A stretch of 19,412 bases of DNA from JANQPX01 sp051010395 (GCA_051010395.1 JBPCVQ010000451.1:1-19412), one strand, 5' to 3'; positions 8,033-15,416 are shown, counted from the first letter of the stretch. Program-made: numbers and translations. Notes: generated from the letters alone by a model not told the origin.

Positions 8033-8045
8033 TGGCGTGGCCACT
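8031..8045 (+). terminator. Short hairpin at the PLP-enzyme stop codon
   Basis: AGTGGC (8031-8036) and GCCACT (8040-8045) pair around GTG, directly at the stop codon of the PLP-enzyme gene, followed by TTCATTG. The stem is short with no real T-run, so it is weak as a terminator on its own. Confidence 0.3.
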
Positions 8046-8074
8046 TCATTGACTTGTCGCCGCCTTCGAAGAAG

Positions 8075-8125
8075 GAGCCCGGGCATTCGAAGGTATGCGT
8101 TCCCCTGTCGTTTTCGCCCGGGCTC
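8075..8125. terminator. Possible bidirectional terminator between convergent genes
   Basis: GAGCCCGGGC (8075-8084) and GCCCGGGCTC (8116-8125) are perfect 10-base inverted repeats separated by 31 bases. They lie in the 113 bases between the convergent PLP-enzyme and SRPBCC genes, so one structure could stop transcription from both sides. The large loop and the lack of a T-run after the stem speak against a classic intrinsic terminator. Each arm is itself palindromic (GCCCGGGC). Confidence 0.4.
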
Positions 8126-8145
8126 TGTTCACGTTGACCGCGCCT

Positions 8146-8604
8146 TTAAGCGGCAGCTTCCTTCACCTTGGGGTCGGGGCCGGGATCGCCGCCAGCAGCC
8201 GCGATCGCCAGACGCCCATGATAATGGGTCCAGCCCTCCGTATGAGCCTCGACGGCGACCTCCGGCAATCCGCTGTGAACGAATGAAAGCTGCGTGCCGC
8301 CGTCCTTGGGTTCAAGGTCGATTTGAATGCGGGACGAACCTGGCGTGATGCCGAACGCACCGTCCTCCCAGCCGAACGTGAAGATCAGGCGTGAATTCGG
8401 GGTCACTTCCTCGAACGCGCCCCGTGCAACGTTCTGATGATTGACATCCACCAGATAAACACCGCCATCCCTGGGTTCGAGATCGGAGCGGACCCCCATC
8501 CAGCGCGTCATCTTGTCGGGGTCGGTGAAGAACGCGAAGACCGTCGCTGGATCGGCTGCGATGAACATCTCACGGTTGATCGTACCGCTTAGGCTATCAG
8601 TCAT
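8146..8604 (-). CDS. SRPBCC-fold protein, AHSA1/START-like
   Basis: 152 residues. It begins with REMFIAADPATVFAFFTDPD then KMTRWMG and contains GAFEEVTPNSRLIFTFGWED and a C-terminal QLSFVHSGLP then GWTHYHGRL, the standard pattern of AHSA1-domain (activator of Hsp90 ATPase homologue) SRPBCC proteins, a hydrophobic-ligand-binding fold. No enzymatic activity can be deduced. Its ATG overlaps the ArsR-type gene by eight bases (ATGACTGA), so it is co-translated with that regulator. ArsR plus AHSA1 pairs of this kind are very common in proteobacteria, and the SRPBCC protein may bind the stress or ligand signal (inference). Confidence 0.9.
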   Translation of the reverse strand: MTDSLSGTINREMFIAADPATVFAFFTDPDKMTRWMGVRSDLEPRDGGVYLVDVNHQNVARGAFEEVTPNSRLIFTFGWEDGAFGITPGSSRIQIDLEPKDGGTQLSFVHSGLPEVAVEAHTEGWTHYHGRLAIAAAGGDPGPDPKVKEAAA

Positions 8605-8920
8605 CGTCTGGTTTCCTCATTTTCTGCTGTTCCGCCTCGGCTGCATCCTTGAGAGCAGCGAGACGCTCGTCCCAAAAAGCTTCGATCAACTGCCGGACTG
8701 CCGCCATCGCCTGATGATTGGCCCGGTAGTAACGTTTCGTCCCCTCGCGCCGAAGCGTCACCAGACCAGCTTCCAGCAGCACCTTCAAATGCTGAGAAAC
8801 CGCCGGCTGGCTCATATCGAACCGACCGGCGATCACGCCAGCCGGCTGCTCATCCAGCCAGACCAGACTCAAGATCCGCCGACGGGTCGGATCGGCTATG
8901 GCTTTGAGGGCGAGGTCCAT
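8597..8920 (-). CDS. ArsR-family winged-helix transcriptional regulator
   Basis: 107 residues with the ArsR winged helix-turn-helix filling the first 90: ALKAIADPTRRRILSLVW, the recognition helix in MSQPAVSQHLKVLLEAGLV, and the wing LRREGTKRYYRA. There is no cysteine metal site of the ArsR or SmtB type (no CxC in the recognition helix), so it is probably not a metal sensor. It is the first gene of a two-gene unit with the SRPBCC protein. AT-rich inverted repeats directly upstream (8928-8967) are its likely operator, making it autoregulatory. Confidence 0.92.
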   Translation of the reverse strand: MDLALKAIADPTRRRILSLVWLDEQPAGVIAGRFDMSQPAVSQHLKVLLEAGLVTLRREGTKRYYRANHQAMAAVRQLIEAFWDERLAALKDAAEAEQQKMRKPDDD

Positions 8921-8927
8921 GTCATTT

Positions 8928-8967
8928 CTTAATTTAAGATATTACTTATTTAAGTGTCAACTTAAAT
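8928..8967. promoter_or_regulatory. Probable operator of the ArsR-family regulator
   Basis: CTTAA-T-TTAAG (8928-8938) and ATTTAAGT-GTCA-ACTTAAAT (8948-8967, a perfect 8-base inverted repeat) lie 8 to 47 bases before the regulator's start. ATTTAAG recurs as a direct repeat at 8932 and 8948, 16 bases apart, about one and a half helical turns. ArsR proteins bind imperfect 12-2-12 type palindromes over their own promoters, so autorepression is likely. The stretch is strikingly AT-rich for this DNA. Confidence 0.6.
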
Positions 8968-8990
8968 TTATACCTCCACTCTCCTGCACA

Positions 8991-9000
8991 TCACCGGTGA
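8991..9000. promoter_or_regulatory. Perfect palindrome ahead of the class III cyclase gene
   Basis: TCACCGGTGA is a 10-base perfect palindrome 38 bases upstream of the cyclase start. It may be an operator. It is short enough to occur by chance, so it is noted with low confidence. Confidence 0.25.
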
Positions 9001-9038
9001 AATGTTTATAGTCTCCGAACCTATGGAGTTATCCGCAG

Positions 9039-10190
9039 ATGACGGCGACGCTATCCATGGCCGACGTGATGGCCTGGCTGCAAACCGAGGCGGTGCAGGC
9101 GCAACATCCAGCCGATCTTCTGGCCAGGCTCGCGGATCGGCTGCTCAAAGCCGGCCTCGCACTGGAAGCGATGACGCTCGAGCTCATGACACTGCACCCG
9201 CTCATGGCCGGCACGGTCTTCACCTGGCATCGGGACAGCCCGACGATGCTGGAGACGCCTCGTTTCCACGACCCCTTCACGCCAGGCCCCATCTCGACTG
9301 CAGAGCTGCCGTCCCAAACAGCAAGGAAACGCGACGACCAGAGCAACCTCCTCCTTACGGTCGCCTTCAGCGACGGCAATCGCCATGGCCTGACCGCGAT
9401 CGCCTCTCAACAGGAGGGCTTCAGCGACAAAGAGGTCGATGACCTTCGGGACATCGCCAAGATACTGGCCGCACCGCTGGAGGTCCTGGTTCAAAAGCAG
9501 ATGACCAGAACCCTGATGACCACTTATCTCGGCAAGCGCACTGCTGAGCGGGTGTTGAGCGGCACCATTCGGCGAGGCTCCTCCGACAGCGTCCATGCCG
9601 TGCTCTGGTATTCCGATCTGCGCGGCTTCACGACACTGTCGGAAAACCAGCCGGGCGACGCCGTCATCACCCTCTTGAACAGCCACTTCGAAAGGCTGGT
9701 GGCGCCGATCAAGGCCTTCGGCGGCGAGGTCCTGAAATTCATGGGCGACGGCTTGCTCGCCATTTTTCCCGTCGATGCGGCGGGATCGATCGAACAGGCC
9801 TCTAACCAGGCGATCAAGTCGGTCAGAGCCGCCCGCGCCGGCATGGCCAGCCTCAACGGCGAACGCCGGGGACGAGGCGAGAGCGCCCTCGAATTCGGCG
9901 TGGCCCTCCATCTGGGCAATGTGATGTACGGCAATATCGGCGCACCCGATCGCATCGACTTCACCGTGATCGGCAGGGCGGTCAATCTCGCGAGCCGGCT
10001 GGAAGCACTCTGCAAGCCTCTGAACTGCCCGGTCCTGCTATCCCCCGCCTTCGAGAATGCCTGCTCCACGACGCTTGTATCTCTCGGTCATCACCGCCTG
10101 CCCGACATTGCCGGCCCGATCGAGGTCTATACGCTCAACGAATTCGCAGCTCGTCCCAAAAGTGACCACCAGCCAACACATCTCTCCTGA
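9039..10190 (+). CDS. Class III adenylate/guanylate cyclase
   Basis: Makes cyclic nucleotide (probably cAMP) from the NTP. 383 residues. The N-terminal half (about 1-155) looks like a degenerate GAF-type sensor seen in many alphaproteobacterial cyclases. The CHD catalytic domain (about 183-365) has all key residues: metal-binding Asp193 (WYSDLRGFTTLSE) and Asp237 (KFMGDG), the base-selecting Lys233 and Asp308 pair (FMGDG and RIDFTVIG regions) that favours ATP, and Asn316 and Arg320 (GRAVNLASR) for the transition state. It should therefore be active as an adenylate cyclase. No membrane segment is seen, so it is cytosolic. A GGAG ribosome site is ten bases before the ATG; a second in-frame ATG at 9057 is possible. 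It is divergent from the ArsR unit. Confidence 0.92.
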   Translation: MTATLSMADVMAWLQTEAVQAQHPADLLARLADRLLKAGLALEAMTLELMTLHPLMAGTVFTWHRDSPTMLETPRFHDPFTPGPISTAELPSQTARKRDDQSNLLLTVAFSDGNRHGLTAIASQQEGFSDKEVDDLRDIAKILAAPLEVLVQKQMTRTLMTTYLGKRTAERVLSGTIRRGSSDSVHAVLWYSDLRGFTTLSENQPGDAVITLLNSHFERLVAPIKAFGGEVLKFMGDGLLAIFPVDAAGSIEQASNQAIKSVRAARAGMASLNGERRGRGESALEFGVALHLGNVMYGNIGAPDRIDFTVIGRAVNLASRLEALCKPLNCPVLLSPAFENACSTTLVSLGHHRLPDIAGPIEVYTLNEFAARPKSDHQPTHLS

Positions 10191-10203
10191 AACACGGGGC
10201 AAA

Positions 10204-10235
10204 GCATCGCCCGCCCCGGCACCCATCGGCGATGC
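10204..10235 (+). terminator. Stem-loop after the cyclase gene
   Basis: GCATCGCC (10204-10211) and GGCGATGC (10228-10235) are perfect 8-base arms around a 16-base GC-rich loop, 14 bases after the cyclase stop. No T-run follows, so at best it stabilises the 3' end or is a weak terminator between the convergent cyclase and PqqD-type genes. Confidence 0.35.
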
Positions 10236-10326
10236 GGATATCATTCTTGCAGGGCATGGTTAAGAAAACGTTAGCGCTGCGGATTTTCCCACCTGGGCAC
10301 ACCAGGCTGTCCGGACCGTCAGGCGT

Positions 10327-10614
10327 TCAAAGCTCGACCATCCCTTGCTCCACCAGGTCCTGCAGCATCGCGTCGACATCTGCCGCCACCTGATCGGCGC
10401 TTGCGGAAAAGGCATGGGACAGTTCGTCGACGATCGCCGCGATCGGGGTCCGCCCGTCGCAGCGTTTCAGCACTTCGATCGCGATATCATCGGGCGTCAC
10501 GGTACGAGCCGGCACGGAAACACTCCAGGCATTGTCAGCAGGATTGAATCTGAGCTCGACCCCCCGCAGCAGGCTGGGGACGGCACTGTCGGCAAATTCC
10601 GGACGCGCAGCCAT
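10327..10614 (-). CDS. pqqD: PqqD-family peptide chaperone (RiPP recognition element)
   Basis: 95 residues from the chosen ATG, the usual size of PqqD. SLLRGVELRFNPADNAWSVS, then IAIEVLKRCDGRTPIAAIVD and VAADVDAMLQDLVEQGMVEL follow the PqqD winged-helix pattern. In PQQ synthesis PqqD binds the precursor peptide PqqA and presents it to the radical-SAM enzyme PqqE. The frame is open 16 codons further upstream, but ATG 10614 has CGGAGA at correct spacing and gives the family's normal N-terminus. No PqqA, B, C or E gene lies in this window, so it may be a second PqqD or a helper for another modified peptide. It lies 152 bases after the SoxYZ-like gene on the same strand, fitting a quinoprotein theme. 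Confidence 0.75.
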   Translation of the reverse strand: MAARPEFADSAVPSLLRGVELRFNPADNAWSVSVPARTVTPDDIAIEVLKRCDGRTPIAAIVDELSHAFSASADQVAADVDAMLQDLVEQGMVEL

Positions 10615-10766
10615 ATCATCTCCGATCAGGCCATGAACAAAAGCGCGCACAGCATAGTCCACGACCGGAGCCTATATCCAGAGGTATATACACTTTAAGT
10701 TGATTTTTTTTACTCTTCGCCGAGAAAAACTGCCGTCGAACAATCTCTCCCCGGGAAAACCCCACT

Positions 10767-11603
10767 CTATGCCCCGGGCGCCTCGCCAATCGGCGTCGCT
10801 GTCGTGAATACCGTCCCTTCGGTGTCGACAGCCTTGATCTGCAACTCCCCTGCCTCCTCCGGAACGAAGGAAAACCGCACCGTTGGATTCTCACTCAGGG
10901 AAATATCGCCCTCCACCGACATGATGGTCCGGTCGCCATAACTGACATCGATCGTCTCGACGAAATGCGGCGGCACCCAGTTACGGGTCACCTGGTCCAT
11001 CTGCAGCCCGGAATAGTTGGGATGGCTGATCATCAGCTGCACCTGGTTGGGCTCACCCGGCGTAAACGGTGATATTTTCTTGACTTTCATCTTGCCCATT
11101 CGGGACATGGCGACCTCATGATCCTTCAGCGCCGGCGCCGAGCAGCCTCCAGAGGCCTTGACGAAGCGCGTTGCCATGAACAGCGACCCGTCATTCATCT
11201 CGGCGATCGCGCGCACATTGGTATACTCGTTCACCCGCACCCGAGTAGCGATGGTCGCAACGCCATTTTCTGGCGTCAAATGAAACACGCCTGCGATTGG
11301 CGCCGGGTTCTTGTCGATCAGGAGATGAATTTTCTCGATGTACCGGTCGTCGGTTTGCGGCATGTCCGCCGACACCTTCACTGGCACCACCGCCGCATCT
11401 TCGGCCCGCTCCGGCGCATCCAGGCGGATCACGCCAGCCCCGTCCGCAATCTCCCGATCCTCGAACAAATGCGCCCGGATATCTGGCCAGGGATCGTCGT
11501 CATCCGCCATCGCCGGCAAAGCCGACAACGCCAAAAGACAGACCATCGCCAAAGCAAGAAACGCCGCCGTATCGAGTTTTCGGATCCGAAGCCACTTCAT
11601 CAT
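10767..11603 (-). CDS. Quinoprotein dehydrogenase-associated SoxYZ-like carrier protein
   Basis: 278 residues. A signal peptide covers about 1-33 (basic start MMKWLRIRKL, hydrophobic LALAMVCLLALSALPAMA), so it is periplasmic. Residues about 38-160 resemble SoxY and end in SGGCSAP with Cys154, reminiscent of the GGC carrier cysteine of SoxY. Residues about 165-270 resemble SoxZ (LMISHPNYSGLQMD, NPTVRFSFVPEEAGEL). This SoxY-SoxZ fusion is known as a family that travels with PQQ-dependent methanol/ethanol-type dehydrogenases rather than with thiosulfate oxidation; its substrate is not established. ATG 11603 or the next codon, ATG 11600, could be the start; AAGG sits better before the second. It is divergent from the H-NOX operon and upstream of the PqqD-type gene. 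Confidence 0.87.
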   Translation of the reverse strand: MMKWLRIRKLDTAAFLALAMVCLLALSALPAMADDDDPWPDIRAHLFEDREIADGAGVIRLDAPERAEDAAVVPVKVSADMPQTDDRYIEKIHLLIDKNPAPIAGVFHLTPENGVATIATRVRVNEYTNVRAIAEMNDGSLFMATRFVKASGGCSAPALKDHEVAMSRMGKMKVKKISPFTPGEPNQVQLMISHPNYSGLQMDQVTRNWVPPHFVETIDVSYGDRTIMSVEGDISLSENPTVRFSFVPEEAGELQIKAVDTEGTVFTTATPIGEAPGA

Positions 11604-11983
11604 AATCCTTCCCTCTCCCCAACAGAGCGCACCGCTCTTGGGACGGCGGCATCAAGCATAGAATTTAGGACAACTTTTCGAAATTGCCAACAAATCCGCT
11701 GCATTCTTGGGAGACACCCGCTGGGCAATAGCTGCCGTCCAGAATTGAAGGCCGCCATAACCGCATCGGTTTTGCCGCCTCACTTATCACCCGCCCCAGC
11801 CTGCCCGGCTCCAGCCCTGTACACGCTGCGTCGCTGACCACGACTGCGAAACGGTCATCACAAGAAAACTGTTCGGACGGCCCCTGAGATCTCAAGGCCC
11901 AGAGGGGCCGCCGGTTTGAGAGATTCTTCACTTTTCCGCTCTAAGAATGAAGTGACGTTCATTTGGCAGAGGGCTCACCAAAG
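11604..11983. promoter_or_regulatory. Divergent control region between the SoxYZ-like and H-NOX genes
   Basis: About 380 bases without a convincing gene. GGCCCCT (11879-11885) and AGGGGCC (11903-11909) form perfect 7-base arms, with the palindrome TGAGATCTCA (11885-11894) in the loop. AATGAA (11946-11951) and TTCATT (11958-11963) form 6-base arms just before the H-NOX ribosome site AGAGGG (11968-11973). These are candidate operators or leader structures. An 88-codon minus-strand frame inside (11665-11931) has no recognisable similarity and is not called. Confidence 0.4.
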
Positions 11984-12544
11984 ATGTACGGCATGGTGAA
12001 CAACGCGTTTCGTCGATATGTGATCGACCGGCAAGGCGAGCCTGCCTGGAACGATATTGTCGAGCAGGCCGGCCTGGAAACAGCAGAGTTTGGAGCGATG
12101 CTCGCCTATGACGACAGCGTGACGCTGTCGATCGTCGGCACGATGGTCGCCTTATCTGGCCGCGACCCCGCCGAGCTCCTTCGGGACGTCGGCAAATCCT
12201 GGGTCGGCTTTGCGAAATCCACGCCGTTTGCAGGTCTTCTGGCCATGGCCGGCCGCGATTTCGAAACATTGGTCGGTAATCTCGATGAAATGCATGCCAA
12301 GATAAAGTCGAGCCTGCCGGAGATTCGCCCTCCCTCCTTTGACTGCCTTCGACGCGATGACGGCCTTCTCGAAATCACCTACCACTCGGAGCGCGAAGGG
12401 CTCTTTCCCTTTGTCGAAGGCATTCTTGAAGGTCTCGCCGCCGATTTCGACGAGACCATCGCGATCGTCAGTTTCGAGCCGTTGTCGGACCGCTCGGCCA
12501 AATGGACCTTGGCAACCACGGCTCTAGCCGGCGAAGCGGCCTAG
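11984..12544 (+). CDS. H-NOX heme nitric-oxide/oxygen-binding sensor protein
   Basis: 186 residues, the usual size of a stand-alone bacterial H-NOX (HNOB) protein. It begins MYGMVNNAFRRYVID, like the family. The proximal heme ligand is His104 in NLDEMHAKI, followed by SLPEIRPPSF. The heme propionate motif Y-x-S-x-R is intact as YHSER (Tyr133, Ser135, Arg137). It should bind heme and sense NO, as stand-alone proteobacterial H-NOX proteins usually do; I see no clear distal tyrosine of the O2-binding class, but cannot fix that alignment by eye. The frame is open to a TTG at 11963, but the family start is the ATG with AGAGGG ten bases before it. The next gene, 24 bases on and in the same frame, encodes its probable partner, an HNOBA-GGDEF-EAL protein. 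Confidence 0.93.
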   Translation: MYGMVNNAFRRYVIDRQGEPAWNDIVEQAGLETAEFGAMLAYDDSVTLSIVGTMVALSGRDPAELLRDVGKSWVGFAKSTPFAGLLAMAGRDFETLVGNLDEMHAKIKSSLPEIRPPSFDCLRRDDGLLEITYHSEREGLFPFVEGILEGLAADFDETIAIVSFEPLSDRSAKWTLATTALAGEAA

Positions 12545-12555
12545 ATTTGATCTAG
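12541..12555 (+). promoter_or_regulatory. Hairpin spanning the H-NOX stop codon
   Basis: CTAGAT-TTG-ATCTAG is a 6-base inverted repeat covering the TAG stop of the H-NOX gene and part of the only SD-like AGG (12554-12556) before the partner's TTG start. It could hold back initiation of the GGDEF-EAL gene until ribosomes finishing the H-NOX gene open it (translational coupling). This is inference. Confidence 0.35.
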
Positions 12556-12568
12556 GTCATCAGCTTCA

Positions 12569-15274
12569 TTGGCAGTCCCCCAACAGCTAAGCCTCGACAG
12601 ATCGCCCGGCGCCAGCGCCCCGGTGAAGCCGGACCCAGTTGTTCTGGCCTTGCTCGGGGCCTTTCCATTTTCGTTCCTCGTCGACGCCGACGGCAGGGTA
12701 TGCAGGCTTGGCCAGTTCTTCGAAGCTCAGCATCCTGACCTGCTGGACATGCACTTTTCGGACGCGTTTGATGCGCCCGCCAGGACCGAGGATGATGGCG
12801 ACCTTTGGCTCCAGATCCGCTCTCGCACCGATCCGGCGACGCCAAGTGAACGTCTTGAGCTGGTCTTCACCCCGCCCGCCCCCAAGGCCGCCGCAACGAC
12901 ATCGAAAACCAACGAGCCTCTTCTCCCACTGTGTCTTGCGGGGACCACCGTTCCCATCGGGCCGACCTTCAGCTTTCTCTTTCTGGGCACCGTCACACCG
13001 GGCGAAGTCAGGCGTCTGTCAGCGCATGGCCTGTCGATCAGCGACTTCGGGCCGATCGATCCAACCCCTGAATTTGCCATGATGGCCGAAGTCAATGCCG
13101 GCATGCTAGCCGACAGCCAGTTGATGAATCAGCAGATCAAGGCCGCTCATGATCAGACGATCGAGGCGAAGAAGGAGCTTGAGTACAAAAATCGCTTTCT
13201 CGGCACGATCATGGAGTTGCTGCCGATCTCGCTGTCTATTCGGGATGCGAAAACCCGTCAGTTCGTTCTGGTCAATCGCGCCCTCGGCACGGATATGGCC
13301 GCAGCCGACTATCTCGGCAGAACCCTGTTCGACCTGCTGCCCGAGGCGAAAGCACGCGAGCTGACCGCGCTGGACGATCAGGTCGTCGATGCCCCAAGCA
13401 GGACGATGTCGGGCGAGTTCGTCATCGACAAGGCCGACGGTCGGCATCGCCTCCACCAACGCCTCTGTGCCGTTCCAGGAACGGATGGCCGGCCGGAATT
13501 CATTCTGGCACTGACAGAGGACATAACTGAAAGAGGAAAAATCCTCGACGAGCTGCGCGCGAGCGAAGCCAGTCTCAAGTGTTCTCAGTCGATGGCGAGC
13601 ATCGGGAGCTGGCGCTACCATCTCCGTTCGGGACAGATCGAATGGTCTGATCAGATGTACACTCTTTGGGGCTATGAACCGGCCGCCATCGAACCGACAA
13701 GGGCCACGATTTTCGCACAGATCGTCGCCGATGATCGCATGGCAGTCACAGCCGGCATCCTGCATGCACTCCGCGCCTGCAAGCCGACTGAACTGATGTT
13801 CAGGCTCAACCCCAAGGATGGCAAGCAAGTTCGCATTCTGCTCGATGTCGAATGCGAGCTGGATGACGACGGCAAGCTGTCCGGCCTGTTCGGCACCTGT
13901 CAGGACATAACGGACCGGATAGAAGCCGAGGAGAAAATTCGGCGACTGGCCTGCCAGGATGCATTGACCGGCCTGCCCAACCGTTTCCTGTTCACCAACC
14001 GCCTCGAAATCGCTCTGGCAAAGGCTCGAAGAGACGACACATGCCTCGCCATCCATTGTCTGGATCTCAATGACTTCAAGGGCGTCAACGATACGCTTGG
14101 TCATGCCATCGGCGATGAGTTGCTTCGCCAGGTGGCGACGCGCCTGTCGGAAGCACTCCGCGCGAGCGATATGGTGGCCCGATTGGGCGGCGACGAATTC
14201 GCCATCGTTCAAGCACCGATCGAGACGGTGGCAGAGGCGACAGTGCTTGCCGAACGTCTCATCGACGCGTTGAGCGCGCCCTATCTGATCGACAATCACA
14301 ACGTGTTCACATCCGCATCGGTCGGCATCGCCGTGAGCCCCCAAAATGGCCACGATCCGGATAAGCTCTTGAGCTTTGCTGATACCGCACTTTATCAGGC
14401 CAAGGACCTCGGCCGCGCGCGCTACCAGTTCTTCTCCTCGGAAATGGAAAGGCGTCTAAGCTACAGAAAGGGTATCGAGCGCGACCTTCGCGATGCCGTC
14501 GATGCCGGCCAATTCTCGCTGCACTACCAACCTCAATACTGCCTGCAGTCAGGGCAACTGCTGGGGGCCGAGGCCCTTTTGCGCTGGAACCATCCGAAGC
14601 TTGGCTGGATCCCGCCTGACAAGTTCATACCGATTGCCGAGGAAATCGGACAGGTTCTCGTCATTGGCCGCTATGTTCTACGCGAGGCATGCCGGGAAGC
14701 ACGCCGCTGGATCGACTATGGTGCTCCGAACCTCCGGGTGGCCGTCAATCTTTCGCCCGCCCAGTTCGTCTACCAAGACCTTCAGGAAACCGTGTCATCG
14801 GCCTTGGCCGACGCCAACCTTTCGGGCCATCAGCTCGAGCTGGAAATCACCGAGACGATGCTCATGCGGGATCGCGAGGCCACCATCAGCACGTTGGAGG
14901 ACCTCGGCAATCTCGGTGTTTCCCTCGCCCTGGACGACTTCGGCACCGGTTATTCATCGCTCAGCTATCTGCGACGGTTTCGTATCGACAAGATCAAGAT
15001 CGATCGCTCGTTCATCGCCGATGTGCCAACAGACGTCGACGCCGAGACCCTGGTTAGGACAATCCTCACGCTCGGACATTCATTGGGGCTCAAAGTTGTC
15101 GCCGAAGGCATCGAGACGAAGGCGCAGTACGACTTTCTCGTTCAGCAGGGCTGTGACGAAGCTCAAGGGTTCTTGTTGTCGAAACCGATGCCGGGTGATG
15201 CCTTTTTCGAGCTGGTCAAAGCCGAAGCAGCAAAACAACAGCCTGTTCAAAAGCCCCTGATGGCCAGGCAATAG
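12569..15274 (+). CDS. HNOBA-PAS-PAS-GGDEF-EAL bifunctional c-di-GMP enzyme, H-NOX partner
   Basis: 901 residues, no membrane segment. The N-terminal domain (about 23-165, with GAFPFSFLVDADG and GPTFSFLFLG) reads like HNOBA, the H-NOX-associated domain of animal soluble guanylate cyclase. A coiled coil (about 175-210), a PAS domain (about 208-322) and a second PAS/PAC (about 340-455) follow. GGDEF (540-544) is intact with the product-inhibition I-site RASD (531-534) five residues before it. The EAL domain keeps EAL (668-670), Asn727, Glu762, Asp789/Asp790 (ALDDFGTGYSS), Lys810, Glu846 and Gln866, so both c-di-GMP synthesis and breakdown look possible. The only start after the in-frame stop codons is TTG 12569, with a poor ribosome site; GTG 12623 is an alternative but would trim the N-terminus. 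Co-transcribed with H-NOX, which probably switches it. Confidence 0.93.
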   Translation: MAVPQQLSLDRSPGASAPVKPDPVVLALLGAFPFSFLVDADGRVCRLGQFFEAQHPDLLDMHFSDAFDAPARTEDDGDLWLQIRSRTDPATPSERLELVFTPPAPKAAATTSKTNEPLLPLCLAGTTVPIGPTFSFLFLGTVTPGEVRRLSAHGLSISDFGPIDPTPEFAMMAEVNAGMLADSQLMNQQIKAAHDQTIEAKKELEYKNRFLGTIMELLPISLSIRDAKTRQFVLVNRALGTDMAAADYLGRTLFDLLPEAKARELTALDDQVVDAPSRTMSGEFVIDKADGRHRLHQRLCAVPGTDGRPEFILALTEDITERGKILDELRASEASLKCSQSMASIGSWRYHLRSGQIEWSDQMYTLWGYEPAAIEPTRATIFAQIVADDRMAVTAGILHALRACKPTELMFRLNPKDGKQVRILLDVECELDDDGKLSGLFGTCQDITDRIEAEEKIRRLACQDALTGLPNRFLFTNRLEIALAKARRDDTCLAIHCLDLNDFKGVNDTLGHAIGDELLRQVATRLSEALRASDMVARLGGDEFAIVQAPIETVAEATVLAERLIDALSAPYLIDNHNVFTSASVGIAVSPQNGHDPDKLLSFADTALYQAKDLGRARYQFFSSEMERRLSYRKGIERDLRDAVDAGQFSLHYQPQYCLQSGQLLGAEALLRWNHPKLGWIPPDKFIPIAEEIGQVLVIGRYVLREACREARRWIDYGAPNLRVAVNLSPAQFVYQDLQETVSSALADANLSGHQLELEITETMLMRDREATISTLEDLGNLGVSLALDDFGTGYSSLSYLRRFRIDKIKIDRSFIADVPTDVDAETLVRTILTLGHSLGLKVVAEGIETKAQYDFLVQQGCDEAQGFLLSKPMPGDAFFELVKAEAAKQQPVQKPLMARQ

Positions 15275-15416
15275 CCCTGGAGAGACCATTGCTGTTCATG
15301 CTGCGCTGATGTTGATCGAGAGCAGACGTTACCCCCCTGCCCCCAACGACGTCACAAAGCATGAAATCCGAGACCTTCCACCCGTTCCGCTTGCATCGTC
15401 CTGAAAAGGCCCCTCC

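Noticed and set aside
7199..8086. Minus-strand open frame of 295 codons opposite the PLP-enzyme gene
   Set aside because: Shadow of a well-supported gene; no domain pattern and no ribosome site.
9051..9911. Minus-strand open frame opposite the cyclase gene
   Set aside because: Antisense shadow of an intact cyclase gene.
10767..11603. Thiosulfate-oxidising SoxYZ
   Set aside because: SoxY and SoxZ are normally separate genes with SoxXA/B/CD neighbours and a C-terminal GGCGG; here the protein is a fusion with an internal GGC and quinoprotein-type neighbours.
11665..11931. 88-codon minus-strand frame in the divergent control region
   Set aside because: No recognisable family, no good ribosome site, and it overlaps the inverted repeats; more likely leader/control DNA.
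12542..12550. Possible stop-codon readthrough making one H-NOX-GGDEF-EAL polypeptide
   Set aside because: Two in-frame stops (TAG and TGA) lie three bases apart; readthrough of both is very unlikely, and separate H-NOX and partner proteins are the common bacterial arrangement.
13106..14353. Long minus-strand open frame (415 codons) antisense to the GGDEF-EAL gene
   Set aside because: It lies wholly opposite a gene with intact domains; its sequence is His/Asp/Gly/Leu-rich, as expected for an antisense shadow in GC-rich DNA, and fits no family.
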